A stretch of DNA of 10,850 nucleotides from an archaeon (GTDB taxonomy: Archaea > Hydrothermarchaeota > Hydrothermarchaeia > JALTZZ01 > JALUTC01). The DNA lies in NCBI GenBank assembly GCA_027051265.1, contig JALTZH010000191.1, positions 1-10,850 on the forward strand. Direction: 5' to 3'. The first letter of the stretch is position 1. Each line of letters opens with the position of its first letter. Positions 6,037 through 10,850 of this stretch are shown here, one piece after another. The translations under genes and the position numbers were made by a program. The notes beneath the pieces were generated by a model, which was not told the origin of the DNA, did not search any database, and was given only the letters and a program-made list of their open reading frames with translations.

Positions 6037-6060
6037 ACCTCTTATAAAATGAATAACATC
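5934..6060. repeat. Direct repeat, copy 1 (antitoxin N-terminus and upstream bases)
   Basis: 127 bp that matches 6620-6746 without gaps at a constant offset of 686, with about seven mismatches by hand count. It covers the first half of the DUF104 antitoxin and the 24 bp before its ATG, and the similarity ends abruptly inside the gene. Confidence 0.85.
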
Positions 6061-6528
6061 TTACAACTTCGATTGATCAATAATCTCGAGGAAATTAACC
6101 CTTTTAAAGTCTTCATCGAATGTTACAATTTTCTTAATTTCATAGTATTTGCAAGTAGCCACTATAAGAGCATCGTTTGGAAGTAGTTTATAATGCTTCA
6201 TGATATCCATAAAGTCATCCATGCTAAAAATATTCTGTTTGATATCAATGTTAAATATTTTAAGGAACTCGAAAAATTTCTTATGCAAAATTATATCTTT
6301 ATAATCGTTTTTAGCTATAAAATCCTTCTGATCATAAAACCTTTCAATACCCTTAGCTCTCAATTCTTCTCGAACAAGTATAAAAACCGTTTCCTCGAAT
6401 ATATTAACGAAAATCGTTGGTTTGTATTTAGTTAATGATAATTTTATCAGTTCCTTTGCAGTTTTCGTAAGTTCTGTTTTCAGAAAAAAATTTACAAGAA
6501 CATTTGTATCTATTAGAATTTCCTCCAT
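6061..6528 (-). CDS. PIN-domain toxin (VapC-like), module 2
   Basis: A 155-residue PIN-domain protein. MEEILIDTNVLVNFF carries the first catalytic Asp (D7), FEET the Glu (about 45-46), LLPNDALIVAT an Asp at 119, and VTFDEDF the last acidic cluster near 138. The predicted activity is metal-dependent RNA cleavage, held in check by the upstream DUF104 antitoxin, whose gene it overlaps by 16 nt. ATG at 6528 is preceded by GAGGAG at ten bases. From about residue 108 to the end it closely resembles PIN toxin 1 (KLLPNDALI, ATCKYY, FLEIID and SKL endings are shared). The N-terminal two thirds are different and about twelve residues longer. Confidence 0.85.
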   Translation of the reverse strand: MEEILIDTNVLVNFFLKTELTKTAKELIKLSLTKYKPTIFVNIFEETVFILVREELRAKGIERFYDQKDFIAKNDYKDIILHKKFFEFLKIFNIDIKQNIFSMDDFMDIMKHYKLLPNDALIVATCKYYEIKKIVTFDEDFKRVNFLEIIDQSKL

Positions 6529-6722
6529 TCTTTTGCTTCTCCTCTGAGTTTTTTAATGTCTTCAAGCGTTATTTTTGATTCTATTAATCCGCAGTATTCT
6601 TCCAAAACTTCATCCAAATTTCTCTCTATTTTTATTTTAACCCTTTCACCTTCTTTTAGATTAAGCTTCTCTAAAGGTTTTAAAATCCCTTTCTCATAAA
6701 TAGCTTCAATAACTATCTCCAT
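6513..6722 (-). CDS. DUF104 antitoxin (AF2212-like), module 2
   Basis: A 69-residue protein starting MEIVIEAIYEKGILKPLEKL, again a DUF104 domain. Its N-terminal half is almost identical to the antitoxin of module 1. Its C-terminal half (from about NLDEVLEEYCGLIE, ending EWRKF) is unrelated, as expected if each tail recognises its own toxin. The frame stays open upstream to an ATG at 6794, but that start would overlap the end of the marker-12 gene. The shorter ATG matches the start in module 1 and is preferred. It lies 46 nt downstream of the marker-12 gene on the same strand, so read-through from that gene is possible. Confidence 0.82.
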   Translation of the reverse strand: MEIVIEAIYEKGILKPLEKLNLKEGERVKIKIERNLDEVLEEYCGLIESKITLEDIKKLRGEAKEWRKF

Positions 6723-6746
6723 ACCTCTTATAAAATGAATAACATC
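6620..6746. repeat. Direct repeat, copy 2 (antitoxin N-terminus and upstream bases)
   Basis: Partner of 5934-6060, gap-free over 127 bp. The recent duplication or gene conversion covers only the putative DNA-binding half of the antitoxin and its leader. Confidence 0.85.
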
Positions 6747-6768
6747 AATTAGAAACCTATGGATTTTT

Positions 6769-7690
6769 TCAATGAGTAAATTTCGGATAAACATCTATTC
6801 CTAAAATTTTTTCCGCTCCATTGTATATATCCTTTGCAATGAAAGATGCTCCAACGGCTTGTACCTTGTTATTTTCAATGGCTACATCGCATAAATCCTT
6901 TAATTCCTTATATATCTCATCCCTAAAAGTTTCGTTCTCAACAGCTGAACCAGCAAGTACGATCAAATCCGGTTCACATATTTTAAAAAGGGAATTTATT
7001 TGTAATAATGCAGACAATTTTAAGCATTCTCTCGCAAATTTATTCTCAAAGAATTTTTCCTCGGATATTCCTAACCTGTATATCAATCCTCCCTTATAAA
7101 ATGCTTCACCTGCTTTTATTAACCCCCTATCTATTCTTCTTATATCTTCCAAATCCAATACACCGTGATATAAACCTCGGGATAATATACAGGCATCTAT
7201 TCCCGCAAATAATTTCGAATCCTTTATTGCAACGGTAACGATATTCGAGGATATATCCGATATTAAAATATTTTTCTTTTTATATTTTTTAAAACAATAA
7301 TATGCCAAGGCTACCTTATCACTCGCACCCATGTGAGAAAATAAAGTTCTAAACCTTTCATCCAATACCTTTAAATTTTTATGCAATCCTGGTATTTGAT
7401 TATGTAATATATTTTTCTGATATTTCATCGTATACCCTCGTGCCTCCACCTATATAATCTCCAACGAATTTCTCCAAAAGACTTCTGTTCTTAACATATC
7501 TCGTATCAATAATTTTATCTATACCGTCACCCATTGAATATGCAATTGCAACTATTCTTATATCATATTCGCTTAACTTTTTCATGAAATCAATCTTCAA
7601 CAAATCCTTTCTGCTATATTCTAAGAATACATTTTCCGGTTCGATATGAAATCTCACGGATTTATATCCATGATCTATTCCGAGAAACAT
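6769..7690 (-). pseudogene. Methanogenesis marker protein 12, split by a one-base frameshift
   Basis: The first part (ATG at 7690) reads MFLGIDHGYKSVRF, IAYSMGDGIDKII and GDYIGGGTRVYDEISE, then hits a stop at 7400. The next frame continues IPGLHKNLKVLDERFRTLFSH, NILISDISSNIVTVAI, LFAGIDACI and GLYHGVLDLEDIRRIDRG. Together these match, in order and spacing, methanogenesis marker protein 12 (TIGR03281), an ASKHA-fold (butyrate-kinase-like) protein of unknown function found in methanogens. Removing one A from the A5 run at 7412-7416 joins the parts into about 306 residues, near the family length. No other lesion is seen, so this may be a sequencing error, a very recent mutation or, less likely, programmed frameshifting. 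The starts of this gene and of the divergent ACT gene are 11 bp apart. Confidence 0.75.
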
Positions 7691-7701
7691 ATTATTTATT
7701 T

Positions 7702-8181
7702 ATGAGGGTAAACTTGGAAGTTAATTTAAGAGATATTCCGGGAGAATTATTAAGGGTTCTTGAACCGATTGCAAAATACGGAGGAAATATCGTGAGCATA
7801 ATTCATTTGAGAGATAGACTTCTAAAACCAAATCAAAGGGTTAAGGTTAACCTTATAGTCGAAGTTCCTTCTCAGAAATCCCTGGAAAATATAATAAAAG
7901 AAATAGAATCCAGAGGTATTTTCATATCCAAGGTTGGAGAAGTTAAAAGAAGAAGAATAATAACAGTTGCATTGGTTGGACATATTGTCGATACCGATTT
8001 AAGGGATACAATAGATAGAATAAACGACTTGAAATATGCATTGGTGGAAGATGTTTCCCTAAGCATGCCAAGTCCCGAAAAGGAATCATCAGCTATCTTT
8101 GAAATTTCTCTTGATGAAGGTATTGATCTGAAAAAATTTTACGAAGAATTGGAAAGGATATGTAAAGAGAAGAACCTTTAA
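7702..8181 (+). CDS. ACT-domain protein, predicted amino-acid-responsive regulator (COG2061-like)
   Basis: A 159-residue protein. The N-terminal half has an ACT fold pattern: MRVNLEVNLRDIPGELLRVLEPIAKYGGNIVSI, with the DxPGEL turn and the glycine of the ligand-binding loop, then VNLIVEVPSQ. The second half (IITVALVGHIVDTDLRDTIDRIN to IFEISLDEG) looks like a second ACT-like unit. Length and layout fit COG2061, ACT proteins predicted to regulate homoserine dehydrogenase in archaea and often encoded beside it. No such gene is next to it here, so the partner enzyme is inferred from the family only. It is divergent from the marker-12 gene with 11 bp between starts, so each promoter must lie within or very near the other gene. 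Confidence 0.75.
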   Translation: MRVNLEVNLRDIPGELLRVLEPIAKYGGNIVSIIHLRDRLLKPNQRVKVNLIVEVPSQKSLENIIKEIESRGIFISKVGEVKRRRIITVALVGHIVDTDLRDTIDRINDLKYALVEDVSLSMPSPEKESSAIFEISLDEGIDLKKFYEELERICKEKNL

Positions 8182-8216
8182 TAATAAGAGAGATATGATG
8201 TTTCTCATGAATAATA

Positions 8217-9269
8217 TTAGACGTTAAACTCTTTTAAGAAACTTCTTATAGCAAGTAAATCAAGTTTGGATTGAGGTTTAAGAAATTTTTTCTTTGGGTC
8301 AGCGAAGAGGATGTTATTTTCGATGAGAAATAATATTTCGGGAGTGATTTTTTTATATTTAATGGAATCGTTATTTTCAAAATTTTTAAGTAAGGAGATA
8401 ATTTTTTTGAAGAATTCTTTTTCATCTTCTTTTTGCAAAATTATTTCGGAGATCCAATTCTTCCTCTCTTCAAGCTTCTCCTCACAATATTCCTTAATAT
8501 CCCTTCCTATATTCCTCATCTGTATCGCTCTTACTATATCAATAGGCTTCCCACCAAAATAATGCCAGACAATTTCTATTTCCTCTTTGCTAAATCCCTT
8601 TCCTTTTAATATCCTCTCAACCGTTCCTTTGTCAAAATCATCCACGAGATAATACTCGCACCTACCTTGCAACATCGCCTCGTTATATATCCTTTCGATA
8701 AAAGTCGAATCTGAAGTAATTGCGAAGACGTGACAAAGTTTGAGCTCTTTAGTTAAGCTGATGAAGAAGTTGAAGATACGATAGATTAGGGGTTCATTGA
8801 TTTTGATATCTTTAATTACTTGTAGTTCGTCGAAGATAAGAATTGGTTTGATATCATTACGTTTTAGTTTAAGGAAGAAGTTTTTCAGGAATTCGAACGC
8901 ATCGTTTATCTCTTTTCTCTTAAGTAACTTTTCGAGCAAAGATTCTCTTATAGGAATTCCGTGATAATTCAAAACGAAGGAAATCCCTTTCGAAATCATT
9001 TCTTTAACCCTGCTGAATATATCCTCCTCGCTTAAATTAAATAGCACTCGAATAAAACTTTCTTGACTCGTTACAAAATATTGCCTCAAATTTATATAAA
9101 AAGTCGCATACCTTTCTTCCTGTTTAGGCAAAACATTCTCAACCAAATGATACATCAAAACCGTCTTCCCCGAATTTATCGGCCCATAGATAAATGTTAT
9201 AAGATTCGGTTCCTGCCTTATCATGCCCAACAAATCATTTATCTCCTTCTCACGATTATAAAATTCCAT
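8217..9269 (-). CDS. Archaeal-family AAA ATPase (PF01637-like)
   Basis: A 350-residue protein when started at ATG 9269 (MEFYNREKEINDLL). An upstream in-frame ATG at 9365 would add 32 residues lying wholly across the divergent nuclease gene. NREKEI is the usual opening of archaeal ATPases. IYGPINSGKT (27-36) is Walker A and PILIFDELQVI (about 142-152) is Walker B; FAITSDSTFIE is the sensor-1 strand. The C-terminal part (about 220-350) contains a lid region (KGFSKEEIEIVWHYFGGKPIDI) and a winged-helix-like tail. It is intact, unlike the ATPase remnants at 4446-5397, and lacks the fused nuclease-like DUF234 domain of many relatives. Function is unknown; such ATPases are often in mobile or defence settings. 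The divergent gene encodes a small nuclease-like protein. Confidence 0.83.
   Translation of the reverse strand: MEFYNREKEINDLLGMIRQEPNLITFIYGPINSGKTVLMYHLVENVLPKQEERYATFYINLRQYFVTSQESFIRVLFNLSEEDIFSRVKEMISKGISFVLNYHGIPIRESLLEKLLKRKEINDAFEFLKNFFLKLKRNDIKPILIFDELQVIKDIKINEPLIYRIFNFFISLTKELKLCHVFAITSDSTFIERIYNEAMLQGRCEYYLVDDFDKGTVERILKGKGFSKEEIEIVWHYFGGKPIDIVRAIQMRNIGRDIKEYCEEKLEERKNWISEIILQKEDEKEFFKKIISLLKNFENNDSIKYKKITPEILFLIENNILFADPKKKFLKPQSKLDLLAIRSFLKEFNV
9256..9264 (+). promoter_or_regulatory. TATA box of the nuclease-like gene
   Basis: TTATAAAAT is centred 24 nt before the ATG at 9284, which predicts a leaderless mRNA. The box lies inside the first codons of the divergent ATPase gene, so transcription of the two genes probably competes. 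Confidence 0.45.
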
Positions 9270-9283
9270 AAAAATTATTTTAT

Positions 9284-9718
9284 ATGAAAGAAAAGAAGGA
9301 CTGGAAAGAAAAACTTTTATATGAATTAAAAAATGATTTTCCAAAATACATATTGAACAAACCATCGAATGAAAAAGATTTACACACGATGTTATATCTA
9401 TATTTGAAATTAAAAGGATATGAGATTGGTTATTCCGCGGGTAGACAAAAAAGTCCGGATTTCATTATTAAAACCAAAAGAGCTAAATATGAAATACCTC
9501 TTGAGGTTAAGCTATCTTCCTCATCATCCGATGTTGATAAAGGAATAAATCAACTCTTCGAATATATGAAAGAAAAGAAATGGGAGAGAGGCATCCTATT
9601 TCTATGGGATATATCAAAAACAGGTGTTATTAGGGATAAGGTTTTATCCGAATATAAGGGGAGGGTTTCGAAAAGATTTGGAAAGGTTGAAAGAACGATA
9701 TATTTGGTTGCAATTTGA
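9284..9718 (+). CDS. PD-(D/E)XK nuclease-like small protein
   Basis: A 144-residue protein with the order of motifs seen in restriction-endonuclease-fold enzymes. There is a Glu in the first helix (E30 in SNEKDLHTML), GYEIGYSAGRQKSPDFII with the catalytic Asp (D59), IPLEVKL with the E-x-K pair (E74, K76), and a following helix with Gln (GINQLFEYM, Q90), as in Holliday-resolvase and Mrr-like families. These residues would bind metal for DNA cleavage. No DNA-recognition domain is visible and the protein is short, so it may need a partner. It is divergent from the archaeal ATPase with 14 bp between starts and abuts the convergent regulator gene stop to stop (9718/9719). Substrate and role are unknown. 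Confidence 0.7.
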   Translation: MKEKKDWKEKLLYELKNDFPKYILNKPSNEKDLHTMLYLYLKLKGYEIGYSAGRQKSPDFIIKTKRAKYEIPLEVKLSSSSSDVDKGINQLFEYMKEKKWERGILFLWDISKTGVIRDKVLSEYKGRVSKRFGKVERTIYLVAI

Positions 9719-10033
9719 TTATCCTTCATCAGAAATTTCCGAAATTAATTTTTGTAACATCTTTATATAATCCAGATATTTTTTCAAACCATAACTCGTT
9801 AAAATTATAATCTTTTTCTTTCTCGAAAATATTCTTTCGTATTGTTTAACATATCCTTCTTTTTCCAATATTCTTAAATGAGTTTCCACGTTCTGAATCT
9901 TTGTCTCCAAGAATTCGGCGATTTCCGATGGAGATTTTGCACCAAAAATATACAAATACGTTACTATTGCGAACCTGAACTTGTTGAATAATACTTTGTC
10001 CAGATTTTTCAAATGCTCCCTTATTTCATTCAT
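9719..10033 (-). CDS. Winged-helix DNA-binding regulator (ArsR/MarR-like)
   Basis: A 104-residue protein. KSPSEIAEFLETKIQNVETHLRILEKEGYVKQ is a helix-turn-helix with recognition helix, followed by a basic wing (ERIFSRKKKIIILTSYG) and a C-terminal helix that could dimerise. The overall shape is that of small archaeal ArsR/MarR-type transcription factors. No cysteine or histidine metal site is visible, so metal sensing is unlikely. Its ATG overlaps the TGA of the upstream membrane-protein gene (ATGA at 10030-10033), so it is the second gene of a two-gene operon with coupled translation. It may control its own operon through the dyad at 10775-10789; that is inference. Confidence 0.8.
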   Translation of the reverse strand: MNEIREHLKNLDKVLFNKFRFAIVTYLYIFGAKSPSEIAEFLETKIQNVETHLRILEKEGYVKQYERIFSRKKKIIILTSYGLKKYLDYIKMLQKLISEISDEG

Positions 10034-10734
10034 ACAACTTTTTTCAAAGATATTAAGCAGTTTAGGATTCCTAACAATATATAATAGGAAAATGCAACAA
10101 CAGGTGAGATTGCGACATGATTGTTTGGAATTTCAATTAATACCATTGTTGCAATTATTATAAAAGAAAACACCAGCATAAATATACCTTGTCTTAGATA
10201 TAGGTTATCGATTTTAAGAACCATTGTCACATATTTATAATAAGTCATCCCTGAAAATATAAAGCCGAATGTTAAGCAAAAATACCAGATGTTACTCAGA
10301 TAAAGTTCCAGATAAAATTGGTTGAGAATTTTGCTGAGAAATGGAGGTATAATCGAATAGGCAACGATGAACGATAACCAGAAAGCTATGAAAAATATTA
10401 CAAACCTACCTTTACGACTTTTCATGTAAAAAGGCAACTTCGATGAATTCTTAACAATTCTTTCCACTTCCTCTCTATAAAGCTTTGGAATCCATGCTTT
10501 AGTTAATAGGTAGAATATTATTGAGATAAGACTAATCATCGTTCCTATATAGATTGGGATGAAAAGGTTTCCAAGACTTATACCATAGAGCTTTCTCGCC
10601 ATTATAATAGAGGTAACGAACAAATATATTCCAGATGCTATTCCTATTGGTATTATTAGTTGCAATATCGTAAACGTTAGGAGTAGATTCTTCTTAAATT
10701 TTTTTGCAACCGTTATTAAATTTATCTCCTCCAT
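10030..10734 (-). CDS. Six-helix membrane protein of unknown function
   Basis: A hydrophobic protein of about 234 residues. By hand there are six membrane segments: LLLTFTILQLIIPIGIASGIYLF; FIPIYIGTMISLISIIFYLL; FVIFFIAFWLSFIVAYSII; IWYFCLTFGFIFSGMTYY; IFMLVFSFIIIATMVLI; and VVAFSYYILLGILNCLISL. A basic cytoplasmic-type loop (YREEVERIVKNSSKLPF, then MKSRKGR) sits between the second and third. No catalytic or transport motif is recognised. An ATG at 10752 is also in frame, but the TATA box lies only about 12 nt before it. The ATG at 10734 (MEEINLITV) is about 30 nt from the box and fits a nearly leaderless mRNA, so it is preferred. The pairing with a downstream winged-helix regulator resembles archaeal sensor-less membrane/regulator operons, but no function can be given. 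Confidence 0.75.
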   Translation of the reverse strand: MEEINLITVAKKFKKNLLLTFTILQLIIPIGIASGIYLFVTSIIMARKLYGISLGNLFIPIYIGTMISLISIIFYLLTKAWIPKLYREEVERIVKNSSKLPFYMKSRKGRFVIFFIAFWLSFIVAYSIIPPFLSKILNQFYLELYLSNIWYFCLTFGFIFSGMTYYKYVTMVLKIDNLYLRQGIFMLVFSFIIIATMVLIEIPNNHVAISPVVAFSYYILLGILNCLISLKKVV

Positions 10735-10757
10735 AATTTGCTTATTTTGCATGATGC

Positions 10758-10769
10758 TTATAAATATAT
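10758..10769 (-). promoter_or_regulatory. TATA box of the membrane protein-regulator operon
   Basis: ATATATTTATAA on the minus strand is a good archaeal TATA box. It predicts a transcript start near 10739 and favours translation from the ATG at 10734 over the one at 10752. Confidence 0.5.
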
Positions 10770-10774
10770 CGAAA

Positions 10775-10789
10775 GTAGTAAAAAACTAC
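10775..10789. promoter_or_regulatory. GTAGT-N5-ACTAC dyad next to the TATA box, possible operator
   Basis: A perfect 5-bp inverted repeat around an A5 spacer begins about six bases upstream of the TATA box, in the BRE region. Its size suits a dimeric winged-helix protein, and the operon itself encodes one. No second copy was noticed elsewhere in the window. Confidence 0.35.
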
Positions 10790-10850
10790 AAGAATCTTAT
10801 ATCAAAAATTATTCCAATTAGTATTTTATCAAAAAAGAAAAATATTATTG
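10790..10850. other. Right-edge AT-rich intergenic sequence
   Basis: No ORF, hairpin or other feature is convincing in the last 61 bases; they probably belong to the upstream spacer of the membrane-protein operon. Confidence 0.4.

Noticed and set aside
6723-6794. N-terminal extension of the module-2 antitoxin to ATG at 6794
   Set aside because: It would overlap the marker-12 gene, and the DUF104 family and the module-1 copy both start at MEIV.
6821-7238. Open frames on the plus strand across the marker-12 gene
   Set aside because: They mirror conserved coding sequence on the other strand and carry no motif.
9270-9365. N-terminal extension of the intact ATPase to ATG at 9365
   Set aside because: The extra 32 residues cover the divergent nuclease gene and its start, while archaeal ATPases normally begin just before the NREKE-type motif.

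Overview
The window looks like a piece of an AT-rich archaeal chromosome, probably from a methanogen or a close relative. Archaeal character comes from the gene content: a DRG-type GTPase with a TGS domain, a RibL-like nucleotidyltransferase, a dolichol-type GlcNAc-1-phosphate transferase, archaeal-family ATPases and DUF104/PIN toxin-antitoxin pairs. It also comes from TATA-like boxes about 25 nt ahead of several start codons, which suggests leaderless transcripts. The methanogen suggestion rests mainly on a split gene at 6769-7690 that reads as methanogenesis marker protein 12, with weak support from a CooT-family protein. No species is claimed.

Layout. Positions 1-4364 hold ordinary genes: a possible gene running off the left edge, a RibL-like enzyme, a CooT-like nickel-binding protein, cutA overlapping a membrane glycosyltransferase gene, a radical SAM/SPASM protein, and the DRG GTPase. 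Positions 4446-5397 are a degraded zone. It holds two remnants of archaeal ATPase genes on the minus strand, separated by about 330 bp with no gene. Within that gap, 4967-5168 is GC-rich and contains four successive hairpins, the last followed by a T run. This is the least explained part of the window.

Positions 5433-6722 hold two tandem DUF104 antitoxin/PIN toxin modules on the minus strand. Their outer parts (antitoxin N-terminus, toxin C-terminus) are similar and their middle parts are divergent. Upstream of them is the marker-12 gene, split by a one-base frameshift in an A run, and divergent from it an ACT-domain regulator. Positions 8217-9718 hold a divergent pair: an intact archaeal ATPase and a small PD-(D/E)XK nuclease-like protein. 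The right end is a minus-strand operon of a six-helix membrane protein and a winged-helix regulator whose start and stop codons overlap, with a GTAGT/ACTAC dyad beside its TATA box.

How the genes might work together: cutA and the glycosyltransferase are probably translated as a coupled pair; each antitoxin-toxin pair is coupled by overlap; the regulator may control its own operon with the membrane protein; the ATPase and nuclease share a 14-bp intergenic region and may form one functional unit. The last two ideas are inference.
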